64,000 nucleotides of DNA, from NCBI GenBank assembly GCA_016712375.1, contig JADJRE010000013.1, positions 1 to 64,000 on the forward strand. Direction: 5' to 3'. This DNA comes from Rhodospirillales bacterium. Its GTDB lineage: Bacteria; Pseudomonadota; Alphaproteobacteria; Rhodospirillales; Defluviicoccaceae. Position numbers and translations under genes: made by a program. Shown piece after piece: positions 35,736-45,832 of this stretch (its first letter is position 1; each line of letters opens with the position of its first letter). The notes below the pieces were generated by a model. The model was given only the letters and a program-made list of their open reading frames with translations. It made no database searches and had not been told where the DNA came from.

Positions 35736-36974
35736 TTAGAGTCGCGCCCGCAGCAACTCCTCAATTTCGGCATCGGTGAGAACCAGCGGATTGGTTTTCA
35801 TCGAGCTGCCGCGGCTGTCGGCGATCACCAGCGCGAGGTCGCCTTCGCCCATGCCGTACGCGGAGAGGCGCGGCAGGGCGAGGCGCTCCGTCCAGTTGCC
35901 GAGCAGGTCGACCAGCCGATCAGCGGCCTCGGCGTTGGTGCCGTGTTGTCCGTCGCCGGCAAGCAGCGCCCCGACGCGCGCGTACTTTGGCAGGGCCGGG
36001 CTGCCCGGCAGCCGCTGACGCAGGGACCGCAGGTTGATCCGGGTCGCATCCGCCACCAGCGTCCCGCAACATACCCCGTGCGGGATCGGGAACTGCGCAC
36101 CCAGCGGCGAAGCCAGGCCGTGCACTGAGCCGAGCCCCGTCTGCGCCAGGCATATCCCCGACAGCAGCGCCGCATAGGCCATCCGCGTTCGCCCGGCACG
36201 CGCCTCGGCGCCCTCCCCGCCGGCATAAGCAGCGAAGAATCCTTGCACGAACGCTTCGATGCCCGACCAGCACAGCGCGTCGGTGAACGGGGTGCACTTG
36301 ATGGAGACGAAAGATTCAAGCAGTTGGGTGAACGCGTCCATTCCATTGGCTGCGACCACCTCGGGCGGGCACGAGACCAGGAGTTCCGGATCAACGATCG
36401 CAACGCGTGCCACCAGCTGTTCGTCGCGGAACGACTTCTTGAAACCCGCCTTGCCGTGACGGCTGAGCACTGCGTTCTTAGTCGCCTCCGAGCCGGTGCC
36501 GGCGGTCGTGGGCGCCAGGATCAGCGGTAGCGATGGCCCGCGATAGGGTTGCTCGGGGCCGACCCCCTCCAGATGCCGCATCACCGAATGGCCGTGTGGG
36601 AGCAGGCCGGCGATCGCCTTGGCCGCATCGAGCGCACTGCCGCCGCCAATGCCGGCGACCACGTCGATGCCACGCCCGGCGAACGAAGACACCGCTGCGT
36701 CGACCATCTCTGGCGACGGTTCGCCCTCGACCGCAATCTCCTCTACGGCGATGCCGGCGCCGGTCAGGGCCTCAAGCAACGTCGTCCGGTGGGGACCGGA
36801 TCGGAACGAGCGTGCGCCGGTGACCAGTAGGAGCGAACGTCCCAGCGCCGCCGCTTCCTTCGGCAGATCGGCAAGGGCACCTTCGCCGAACACGATGCGC
36901 GGCAGCCGGGCGATGGCGAACGCGGCAATCGGCTCTGCCACCGCGCAAGCGAGAGGTGCCGACGGCGGGATCAT
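35736..36974 (-). CDS. Iron-containing alcohol dehydrogenase
   Basis: A 412-residue group III (Fe-ADH) enzyme. The NAD-binding part shows GIGGGSALDAAKAIA and TTAGTGSEATKNAVL; metal ligands come from NGMDAFTQLLES (Asp, then His-rich helix), GSVHGLASPLGAQFPIPHG (two His). This family includes alcohol, lactaldehyde and maleylacetate reductases, and the substrate is not evident. It is the second gene of a pair with the LsrG-like gene, three bases downstream of it, so they are cotranscribed. Confidence 0.9.
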   Translation of the reverse strand: MIPPSAPLACAVAEPIAAFAIARLPRIVFGEGALADLPKEAAALGRSLLLVTGARSFRSGPHRTTLLEALTGAGIAVEEIAVEGEPSPEMVDAAVSSFAGRGIDVVAGIGGGSALDAAKAIAGLLPHGHSVMRHLEGVGPEQPYRGPSLPLILAPTTAGTGSEATKNAVLSRHGKAGFKKSFRDEQLVARVAIVDPELLVSCPPEVVAANGMDAFTQLLESFVSIKCTPFTDALCWSGIEAFVQGFFAAYAGGEGAEARAGRTRMAYAALLSGICLAQTGLGSVHGLASPLGAQFPIPHGVCCGTLVADATRINLRSLRQRLPGSPALPKYARVGALLAGDGQHGTNAEAADRLVDLLGNWTERLALPRLSAYGMGEGDLALVIADSRGSSMKTNPLVLTDAEIEELLRARL

Positions 36975-36978
36975 CCGC

Positions 36979-37275
36979 TCATCCCGCCGGGAACAGGCCG
37001 GACCACGTCACCCCAGTGCGCGGCTCGGCCATCATGTCGGCCACCTGGTCCCGCCAGGTGATGTAATGCGCCGTCAGTTTGTGCGCCTTGGCGTCGGCTT
37101 CCGTCGCGTACGCTTCGTAGATGCAGAAACGCGCCGGGTCGGCCGGATCCCGCAGGACGTCGAAGCGGCGGTTGCCGTGTTCTTGAACTGAAGCTTCATG
37201 GTTGGCCCGCATTGCCGCAATAAAGTCGTCAACGCGTTCCGGTTTGACGTGCACGTAGACCAGAGTGACGTGCAT
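36979..37275 (-). CDS. LsrG-like ABM-domain enzyme
   Basis: A 98-residue protein of the antibiotic-biosynthesis-monooxygenase fold. The sequence MHVTLVYVHVKPE, NHEASVQEHGNRRFDVLRDP, FCIYEAYATEADAKAHKLT and GPRTGV-type end (EPRTGVTWSGLFP) follows E. coli LsrG, which isomerises phosphorylated AI-2, but small quinol monooxygenases share these features. None of the other lsr genes is nearby. The ATG at 37275 has GGAGG eight bases upstream and is preferred over one seven codons earlier. Confidence 0.8.
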   Translation of the reverse strand: MHVTLVYVHVKPERVDDFIAAMRANHEASVQEHGNRRFDVLRDPADPARFCIYEAYATEADAKAHKLTAHYITWRDQVADMMAEPRTGVTWSGLFPAG

Positions 37276-37385
37276 GCCTTGATCCTCCCGCTTCATTATC
37301 GGCGGCGGAATCTTGCGGGCGCTCTGGCACCGGCGTCAAGGCGGGCTTTGGGATTTCCGGCAGCTTGGGCTAGGCTGCGCCGCCG

Positions 37386-38419
37386 ATGATCCCCGACGAC
37401 TTTGACTTCCCCCTGCCAGCCGACCGTATTGCCCAGCGCCCGGCGCGGCCGCGCGATGCTGCTCGTCTGCTGATCGTCGGTAACGATCTCGGCGACCACG
37501 TCGTCCACCACCTGCCCGACCTGTTAAGGCCGGGTGACCTGCTGGTGATCAACGACACCAAAGTGCTGCCGACGCGGCTGTTCGGCCGCCGTGGCGAGGT
37601 GGTCATCGAGGCCACACTGATCGAGGCACTGGGCGCGGGCCGTTGGCGGGCGTTGGCGAAGCCGGGCCGGCGGCTGAGGCCGGGAGACCGGATCGTCTTC
37701 GGCGATGGCTTTGCTGCGACGGTGGCGGCGAAGGAAGCTGACGGTGCGGTCGTGCTCGACTTTGCTTCGAGGGCCGCAGCGTTCGCCGAGGCGCTCGAAG
37801 CGCATGGCGCGGCGCCGTTGCCGCCCTACATCCGCCGCGACGCACCCGACCCGCAGGACCGCACCGACTACCAGACGGTGTATGCGGCGGAACCGGGCGC
37901 TGTTGCGGCACCGACGGCCGGCCTGCATTTCACCCCTAAGCTGCTGCAGAAACTGGATCAGGCCGGCGTCGGCCGGGTCGCAGTCACCCTGCACGTCGGT
38001 GCTGGCACCTTCCTGCCGGTCAAGGCGAAGCATCTGGAGGATCACGTCATGCATGCCGAGCGCGGTGTCATCAGTGCGACCGCGGCCGAGGCTATTGCCA
38101 AGGCCCGCGCCCGCGGCGGTCGTATCGTCTGCGTCGGAACCACCGCCCTGCGACTGCTGGAGACGGCGGCGGACGATACCGGCAGGGTATTTCCATGGTC
38201 GGGAGAGACGCGCCTGTTCGTCACTCCCGGCTACCGCTCAAGGTGGCCGATCTGTTGCTCACCAACTTTCACCTGCCGCGCTCGACCCTGTTCATGCTGG
38301 TTTGCGCCTTCGCCGGCACTACGCGGATGCGGACGGCCTACGTGCATGCCATTGAGCGCGGCTATCGCTTCTACTCGTATGGCGACGCCTGCCTGTTGTC
38401 GCGGAGCGGCGAGCGATGA
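37386..38419 (+). CDS. queA: tRNA preQ1(34) S-adenosylmethionine ribosyltransferase-isomerase QueA, one frameshift
   Basis: QueA transfers the ribosyl group of SAM to preQ1 in tRNA, making epoxyqueuosine. The product starts MIPDDFDFPLPADRIAQRPARPRDAARL and has LLVINDTKVLPTRL, the signature AAPTAGLHFT and the conserved FLPVKAKHLEDHVMHAE. A one-base shift near 38236 separates FVTPGYR from VADLLLTNFHLPRSTLFMLV; repairing it gives a normal 345-residue protein. Its TGA overlaps the tgt ATG by four bases, which argues that the gene is real and translated. Confidence 0.92.
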
Positions 38420-39561
38420 GCATCGGCTTTCGGCTCGATTCAACTCAGGGCCGGGCGCGCGCCGGTCTCGTCTCGACTGCGCACGGTGACGTTGCGACAC
38501 CCGCGTTCATGCCGGTCGGCACCGCCGCCACGGTCAAGGCGCTGACCCCCGATATGCTGGCTGCGACCGGAGCGCGGATGGTGCTGTCGAACACCTATCA
38601 CCTGATGCTGCGGCCCGGCGCCGAGCGGATCGCCCGACTGGGCGGCCTGCATCAATTCATGCGCTGGCCACGGCCAATCCTCACCGATTCCGGCGGCTAT
38701 CAGGTCATGTCTCTGGCGGAACTGCGATCGATCGACGAGGATGGCGTCGATTTTCGCAGCCACGTCGACGGCAGCCGCCACCGGCTGACGCCCGCCGGTG
38801 CCGTGGAGATCCAGCGGCTGCTCGACGCCGACATCAGCATGGTGCTGGACGAATGCCCGCGTTTCGGCGAGGCCGAGGAGGCGGTCGCAGCGTCGATGCG
38901 ACGCTCGATGCGCTGGGCCGCCCGCTGCCGCGACACCTTCGCCGCGCGTCCTGGCTACGGGCTGTTCGGCATCGTCCAGGGCGGAGTGCACGCGGATCTG
39001 CGCGCCGAATCGGCGGCAACTCTGACCGGTATCGGGTTCGACGGCTACGCGGTCGGCGGCCTGGCGGTGGGCGAGGGGAGGACGGCGATGTTCGGCGTGC
39101 TGGACGTCACCACGCCGCTGCTCCCCGCCGATCGGCCGCGCTACCTGATGGGCGTCGGCAAGCCGGCCGACCTGGTGGGCGCCGTCGCCCGCGGCATCGA
39201 CATGTTCGATTGCGTCCTGCCGACGCGCTCCGGACGCACCGGCCAGGCCTTCACCCGTTTCGGCACGCTCAATCTGCGCAATGCCCGGCACGCCGAGGAT
39301 CCCCGTCCGCTAGACGAGAGCGTCGATTGTCCGGCCAGCCAGGAGTTCAGCCGTGCCTACCTGCACCACCTGGTGCGCTGCGGCGAAATCCTGGGTGCGA
39401 TGCTGCTCACTTGGCACAATCTCACCTATTATGCGCAACTGATGGCCGGCATGCGGGCAGCGATCGCGGCCGGAAGCTTCTCCGGTCACGCCGCCGCGGT
39501 GTCGGCCGACTGGGCACGGGGAGACATCGAGCCGTGGAGCGTGGTCCAGGAGGATGTTTGA
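38416..39561 (+). CDS. tgt: tRNA-guanine(34) transglycosylase Tgt with altered zinc site
   Basis: Tgt exchanges guanine-34 for preQ1 in tRNAs with GUN anticodons. The catalytic aspartates are present in ILTDSGGYQVMS (about residue 91) and DMFDCVLPTRSGR (about 262), with GGLAVGEG between. The structural zinc site, normally three Cys and one His (CxCxxC then His), reads V303-D-C305-P-A-S308 with His334: two of the three cysteines are replaced, with no frame disturbance around them. Length 381 is normal. Coupled to queA by an ATGA overlap. Confidence 0.94.
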   Translation: MSIGFRLDSTQGRARAGLVSTAHGDVATPAFMPVGTAATVKALTPDMLAATGARMVLSNTYHLMLRPGAERIARLGGLHQFMRWPRPILTDSGGYQVMSLAELRSIDEDGVDFRSHVDGSRHRLTPAGAVEIQRLLDADISMVLDECPRFGEAEEAVAASMRRSMRWAARCRDTFAARPGYGLFGIVQGGVHADLRAESAATLTGIGFDGYAVGGLAVGEGRTAMFGVLDVTTPLLPADRPRYLMGVGKPADLVGAVARGIDMFDCVLPTRSGRTGQAFTRFGTLNLRNARHAEDPRPLDESVDCPASQEFSRAYLHHLVRCGEILGAMLLTWHNLTYYAQLMAGMRAAIAAGSFSGHAAAVSADWARGDIEPWSVVQEDV

Positions 39562-39587
39562 AAACCGAAGAACACATGGGCAAACGC

Positions 39588-39729
39588 GTCATTGCGAGCG
39601 CAGCGAAGCAATCCAGTGCCGGGAACGCAGTGACCCTGCATCGCTGCGCGGATCCGCAATGAGGACGCCGCGGCACTTTCGGATGTCCAGGAAGCCACGA
39701 GCGAATTGCTTCGCTCCGCTCGCGATGAC
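39588..39729. repeat. 142-bp interspersed repeat with inverted ends
   Basis: The unit begins GTCATTGCGAGCGCAGCGAA and ends with its near-inverse, TTCGCTCCGCTCGCGATGAC, a pattern seen in common intergenic repeats (GTCATTGCGAGCGNAGCGAAGCAAT) of many proteobacteria. It lies between tgt and the small lipoprotein gene, whose start codon falls inside the right arm. Confidence 0.75.
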
Positions 39730-39913
39730 GAACTTCGGTCGGTGGGTCATGCTGCTCGTGATCGCACTGTCGGCCGGCGGCTGCGCCGGCGGCGACGGCT
39801 GGCCTCGCCTCGTCGGCCAGACGCTCTACAACTCGGGCAAGTACGTTTGCACCCAATCCAGCAATTGCGAGTCCGGCGGAGATTCCCCCGGCGGTGCTCC
39901 GAACCGCCGATGA
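39725..39913 (+). CDS. Small lipoprotein between tgt and queF
   Basis: A 62-residue protein with a lipoprotein signal (MLLVIALSAGGC, lipobox SAGGC) and a short mature part with two further Cys residues (TLYNSGKYVCTQSSNC). The ATG at 39725 lies in the right arm of the adjoining repeat and leads directly into the signal peptide; a second Met at position 9 (39749) starts just before the hydrophobic part and could be the native start. Its TGA overlaps the queF ATG (ATGA). No function is known; the two Cys could form a disulfide. Confidence 0.6.
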   Translation: MTNFGRWVMLLVIALSAGGCAGGDGWPRLVGQTLYNSGKYVCTQSSNCESGGDSPGGAPNRR

Positions 39914-40350
39914 GCCAGCTCGGCCGCAACGTGCCGATCCCTCCCTCGCCCGACGCGGCGGTGCTGGACACGGTGCCCAACCCGCATCCGGAGGCGATCT
40001 ATCTGGTGCGCTTCACCTGTCCGGAGTTCACCACGCTGTGCCCGGTGACCGGCCAGCCGGACTTCGCGCATCTGGTGATCGACTACGTGCCGAAGGCCTG
40101 GCTGGTCGAGAGCAAGTCGCTCAAGCTCTACCTCGCGTCCTTTCGCGATCACCGCGGCTTCCACGAAGCGTGCACGCTGGCGGTGGCGAAGAAGATGACG
40201 GCGGCGGCCGAACCGCAGTGGCTGCGCATCGGCGGCTACTGGTATCCGCGCGGCGGCATTCCGATCGACGTCTTCTGGCAAACTGGCGCGCCGCCGGAAG
40301 GCCTGTGGCTGCCCGACCAAGGCGTGCCGCCCTATCGAGGGCGAGGCTAG
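39910..40350 (+). CDS. queF: NADPH-dependent preQ0 reductase QueF
   Basis: QueF reduces the nitrile of preQ0 to the amine of preQ1. This is the short, type I form (146 residues). The nucleophilic Cys44 lies in TLCPVTGQPDF, which forms a thioimide with the substrate, and KSLKLYLASFRDHRGFHE carries the conserved QueF motif with the Glu and His. With queA and tgt it forms the late queuosine pathway in one run of genes. Confidence 0.93.
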   Translation: MSQLGRNVPIPPSPDAAVLDTVPNPHPEAIYLVRFTCPEFTTLCPVTGQPDFAHLVIDYVPKAWLVESKSLKLYLASFRDHRGFHEACTLAVAKKMTAAAEPQWLRIGGYWYPRGGIPIDVFWQTGAPPEGLWLPDQGVPPYRGRG

Positions 40351-40452
40351 CCTGCTCGATTTTCTCGATTGCGGAGCAAGCACCGGAGTGCCGTGGCCGG
40401 GCTTTGCTGACAGATTCCGACGCACGATATCAGTCGTTGGAAGGGACACATC

Positions 40453-41503
<1,051 letters not shown>

Positions 41504-41507
<4 letters not shown>

Positions 41508-42247
41508 GCGCCTCTCTCGCGATCCGCTGCGCCGCGGACGGCGACGTCGGCACCAGGCTGGTGGCAGCCGACTGGCCCCGCATCGAAGGCGAACTCGACG
41601 CTCGGGGTTGGGCGCGCATCGGCGAACTCCTTGAGCGGCGGGATTGCGACGCGATTGTCGATCTCTATGACAACGCGGGCGATCGCTTCCGCAACCGCGT
41701 GGTGATGGCGCGCCACGGCTTCGGCAGCGGCGAATACAAGTACTTTGCCTATCCGCTCCCCGGGGTCGTCGCCCAGCTTCGCTGTGGCCTCTATCCTCGG
41801 CTGGCTGCGGTCGCCGATCGCTGGAACGAGGATGGGCATCGCCGTGCGCTATCCAAAACGCACGCCGGATTTTCTTAAACGGTGCCACGCAGCCGGCCAG
41901 ACCCGCCACACCGCTGCTGCTGCGCTACGGCCGGGCGACTACAACTGCCTGCATCAGGACCTTTATGGCGAGTACGTTTTCCCGTTGCAGGTGGCGATTT
42001 TACTGGCGGACCCGGGAGAGGATTTCACCGGCGGCGAGTTCGTGCTGACCGAACATCGGCCGCGCATGCAGTCGCGCGTCTCGGTCGTGCCATTGCGCCG
42101 CGGCGATGCAGTCGTCTTCGCGGTGCATCACCGTCCAGTGCGCGGAAGGCGGGCGTATTATCCGGGCGATTATGCGTCACGGCGTCAGCGAAGCTGCTCT
42201 GCGGCCGTCGCCATACGCTGGGCATCATCTTTCATGACGCGGCATAA
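41504..42247 (+). CDS. 2OG-Fe(II) oxygenase linked to ada/alkB, frameshifted
   Basis: The N-terminal part (WPRIEGELDARGWARIGELL, FGSGEYKYFAYPLP) leads to the double-stranded beta-helix motif YNCLHQDLYGEYVFPLQVAILL with the metal-binding HxD, followed by EDFTGGEFVLTE and the basic-acid-binding HHRPVRG. These features fit the 2OG-Fe(II) oxygenase often found next to ada and alkB in alphaproteobacteria. Three frame changes are needed (near 41835, 42155 and 42200), and the C-terminus reads HTLGIIFHDAA. Start ATG overlaps the ada stop (ATGA). Its substrate is unknown; its position implies a role in alkylation repair or protection. Confidence 0.75.
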
Positions 42248-42899
42248 GTCCTGGGTGATCACGCCCGACCTGTTCGAAGCCAGCTTGGCGGTGGTGCGTT
42301 TGGCCGAAGGGGCAATGCTGCTGCGCGGCTTCGCCTTGCCGGTGGAGGTGGCTCTGCTCGACGAGATCGAGCGGCTGGTCGCCGAAGCACCTTTCCGCAA
42401 CATGATCACGCCAGGCGGCTACCGAATGTCGGTGGCGATGACCAACTGCGGTACGGCGGGCTGGGTCACCGATCGCTCTGGCTACCGTTATGATCCGCTC
42501 GATCCCGCCAGCGGCAAACCCTGGCCCGCTATGCCGCCGGTGTTCGCCGATCTCGCCACCCGCGCGGCGGCGGCGGCCGGTTATGATGGGTTCGACGCCG
42601 ACGCCTGTCTAATCAACCGCTACGACCCTGGTGCCCGGCTGTCGCTACATCAGGACCGCAACGAGCACGATTTCACCGCGCCGATCGTCTCGGTGTCGCT
42701 TGGCTTGCCGGCGACGTTCCTGTTCGGTGGGCAGAAGCGTTCGGACCGGCCGCAGCGTGTGCCGCTTGCCCACGGCGACGTTGTGGTCTGGGGCGGGCCA
42801 GCACGCATGGTCTTCCACGGCATCATGCCGCTGGCCGAAGGCGAGCACGCGCAGCTGGGTCGGCGGCGCATCAACCTTACATTCAGACGAGCTTTGTGA
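42234..42899 (+). CDS. alkB: Alkylated-DNA dioxygenase AlkB
   Basis: AlkB oxidatively removes methyl groups from 1-methyladenine and 3-methylcytosine in DNA and RNA. The 221-residue protein has the YRMSVAMTNCGTAGW opening of the nucleotide lid, the iron-binding HQDRNEHDF (HxD), LPLAHGDVVVWGG, the third His of FHGI and the 2OG-binding RRINLTFR. The ATG at 42234 is 14 bases before the stop of the preceding oxygenase gene, so the three genes ada, oxygenase and alkB are overlapping and probably coupled. Confidence 0.92.
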   Translation: MTRHKSWVITPDLFEASLAVVRLAEGAMLLRGFALPVEVALLDEIERLVAEAPFRNMITPGGYRMSVAMTNCGTAGWVTDRSGYRYDPLDPASGKPWPAMPPVFADLATRAAAAAGYDGFDADACLINRYDPGARLSLHQDRNEHDFTAPIVSVSLGLPATFLFGGQKRSDRPQRVPLAHGDVVVWGGPARMVFHGIMPLAEGEHAQLGRRRINLTFRRAL

Positions 42900-42914
42900 T
42901 CCGACGGCGAGTGG

Positions 42915-45146
42915 CTACAGCGTCTGTAATCCGCCGTGCTTACTCAGCCGGAAGCGCCGTCGTTCCATCTTTGCCAACAGCTCGCGCGGCGCGTCATAGG
43001 CGCGCTTCAGCACTTCTTCCGACGGCAGCAGCCAGTATGTCGCCAGCATCTCCTGCTCTCTCGCCTCAACGACGACGATGCCGTTGCGGTCGAGGTCGAG
43101 AAAGGCGATGTCCTGGTCGAGCGGGGTAATCTCGCTCTGCGGCTTGCGGTCGAAAAGGAACGTCTCCGGGGCCCCGATCAGCTCCGGCAGCAGCGCCGGA
43201 GCTGATCGATCAACTTCCGATGGGAGCGCAACTGCGCCGCCGTGGCGGCGACGGAGTCGACGATGAAGCGGCCGAAGCTGGTGGAGGAGAGATCGCCGGG
43301 CCGGTCAGCTCGAACAGCGGTCGGCCGCCGGCCGAGTGGTCGGTAACCCAGCTGGAATGGATGTCTCCGGCGATCAGCACGACGTTGCCGAGCCGCCGAA
43401 GAGACCGGAACAAAGCTTCCCGGCGCAGTGGGAAGCCGTCCCACTGGTCGACATTCAGTGTGATGCGGGTGCCAAGCGGCGATGCTTGCAGCAGCAACAA
43501 AAGCCGCTGCAACGCGGTCGAGAGCTGGGCAAAGCCGGGTGACCGGGAGAAGTCCTGCGCCAGGTCGATGATCATCGAGGTGCTGGAAGTGGAATTCGCC
43601 AGTACGTTCCAATGGGCCTCCCCGCCGGCTTGCAGGCTGTCATGCACCCCTGCGCCTGCTCGCGCCCCCAAGCGACTTGCGCCGGCAACCCGCGCAGCCG
43701 CGCCAGGACGTCGTACCACTTCTGGACCACCGCGTAGCGGGCGCCAAGGTCGCTGAACAGCCCGATCTTGCCGCACATCTCGTAGCTCAGGCCGCGCGGC
43801 AGTCCATCTTCGGCGATCGGCGGCAGGCCTGCAAAGCCAAGGCGGCGGTTGAGGAAGGGAACCGCGAGGTTGCCGCGGAGCACCTGTGCCGCTTTCCCCG
43901 CCGGATCACCGGCAAAACCCGCTAGCGCATATTCCTGGGCGAGGATTGCCAGCAACGTCCTTTCTGTTGAAGGGGAGGGTCCGCCAGTCGACGTAAGCCT
44001 GGGTTTCGCTGGCATCAAGCGCCGGATCGCGCCCGATCTCGGCGTAGAGCGCGGCCAGCGCCGCCTCATCGGCGACGATCGCCGCAGGTAGCGCGTCCTC
44101 CGGGATCAGGTGGTCGGAACGGAAGCTCCGATAGTCCGTCAGCGTCAGGTTGACGGTGCGGCCGAAGCGCAACCCGCGGTAGATGCGGACATTCGGAAAA
44201 AGCTTCGCGTCGGAGGTATCGATGATGTCTGCCGGCGCGCCGCCAGCGTCGGTGTCGTCAATCGGCATGAATTCCAGCCACGCGCGCTCGGCTTCGCGCA
44301 GCCGATCGGGATCTCGTTCCAGCCGGCGGCCGTCGAAGTAGGTGCCGTTGGCCCGCCAGCTATCGTCGCTGAACTCGTGGTCGTCCCAGATGGCGATGAG
44401 CGGGAACTTCGCCAGCACCCGCTGCAGCACCGGATCGGTGCGGTAGCGGCGGTGCAGTTGCCGGTAGTTGTCCAGGGAGCGCGCGGCGAAGAACGGATCC
44501 GCCGGATCGCCCAGCGCGATCGCCCCGGCCTGGTCGTCGAAGCGAATGCTACGCGGGCCGCCACCCGACTGCAACAATGGATCACCGCTCGTCTCGTAGA
44601 TGAAGTCGCCGAGGTGCACCAGGAAATCGAGGTCGTCGTTGGCGTCCGTCAACAGCGGCAGATAGCTGTTGTACCAGCGGCCGATGTAGTCCTGGCAGCT
44701 AGCAAAGGCGAAAGCGCACCGGGATGTCGGCGTTCGGCAGCGGCGCCGTCTTGGTCCGGCCGAGGGTGCTCTGCTCGCTACCGTCCTGGGTGAGGAACCG
44801 ATAGAAGTAGGTTCGCCGCGGCGCGAGTGCGGTCACCTTGATACGCAGACAGCGGGCGTTCTCCGCGAGTGCCGTAAACATATGGTCGACAATCAGCGTC
44901 CCGGCGGCGAAGCTCCGCGCCGTCGCCATTTGCAGGCGCACCGAAACGTCGACCTCGAAGGAGAGGGGATCGACGACGCGTGTCCACAGCACGACGCTGT
45001 CCGGCTTCGGATCACCAGAGAACCCCTTGCGGGAATGCCTGGCTGCCATCAAAGCCGCCGCTCGCGGCGAGGACGCTTGGCGCCAGAGCCACGGATCCGG
45101 CGGAGACGACGATGGTCTTCAGGAATTGCCGGCGTGTCGGGCGCAT
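42915..45146 (-). CDS. PhoD-type alkaline phosphatase, several frameshifts
   Basis: The start at 45146 gives a Tat signal (TRRQFLKTIVVSAGS). The mature part contains the Fn3-like PhoD N-domain (VVLWTRVVDP) and metallophosphatase motifs: VHLGDFIYE, IWDDHEFSDD, LTDYRSFRSD and GDIHSSWVTD. PhoD releases phosphate from mono- and diesters in the periplasm. The fragments alternate over frames at about 45040, 44680, 43990, 43700 and 43290, and the final part (LPELIGAPETFLFDRKPQ to LSKHGGLQTL) ends at the TAG at 42915-42917. Total length would be near 740 residues, consistent with a long PhoD form. Confidence 0.75.
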
Positions 45147-45344
45147 TGCTCCTCTTTTCCGGCCAATTGGCCGAATTCTATATCCACCTTCAGGTGGCTT
45201 TTTATCGTGAGAGCATGACCATCCCTTGACGGACGTATGGCCGTTTCGCGACATCGACCATCAGCAGCGAAGGTTTACCGCTCTGCGAAATTTGCGCTTA
45301 AACTCTTTTTCCGGTGCCGTCGGCGCCGCAGCGGGTTTGGTAGA

Positions 45345-45715
45345 ATGACCGACGCAACACGTTTGACGATCGATCAGGCAGAAGCGCTCGTCGCTGAAAA
45401 GCGGCGGATGCCGGGGAGCGACGGTGTCCAGCAGCAACCGGAACGGGCGAAGGCACTTCTCGACCTGACCCTGGCGTACGAAGGCGCCGATCGCACCGCT
45501 GATGCCCTGGCATCGGCTAAGCAAGGTGTGGCTGTTTTTGAAAGCAATTTTCTTGCCAAGCCAACCCAGTCCGCGGGGCCGATGCGAGGGCTGCTTTCGC
45601 AGTATCTATCCTTGCCAAGCGCTGCCGGGAGAAGCCGGATGACGCGCTTTTAGGATCGATCGCCCAGGCGCTGGGTGACCTGAGCCGCACTGAAGACGCG
45701 GATGACGATATCTGA
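45345..45715 (+). CDS. Small TPR-like hypothetical protein, frameshifted
   Basis: Starting MTDATRLTIDQAEALVAEKR, the protein has alternating helical stretches (ERAKALLDLTLAYEGADRTADALASAKQGVAVFES) like tetratricopeptide repeats. One frame ends at 45653; after a one-base shift near 45612 the reading continues as YLSLAKRCREKPDDALLGSI and ends DDDI at 45715. The role is unknown; it lies just before queG, divergent from the phosphatase gene. Confidence 0.55.
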
Positions 45716-45832
45716 TCCGCGGCGTTCCCCTGTTCTTTGGCTCTAGAGCTGCGATCTACGTGTTGCATCGCGCAATCGCCGCCGAACCCGCTGCTGCTAT
45801 ACTGGCTAAGGTTCATAGCTGAGGAATGCGCC

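Noticed and set aside
38230..38240. Programmed frameshift in queA
   Set aside because: No slippery heptamer or conserved need for such control is known for queA; the many similar shifts in the window point to errors.
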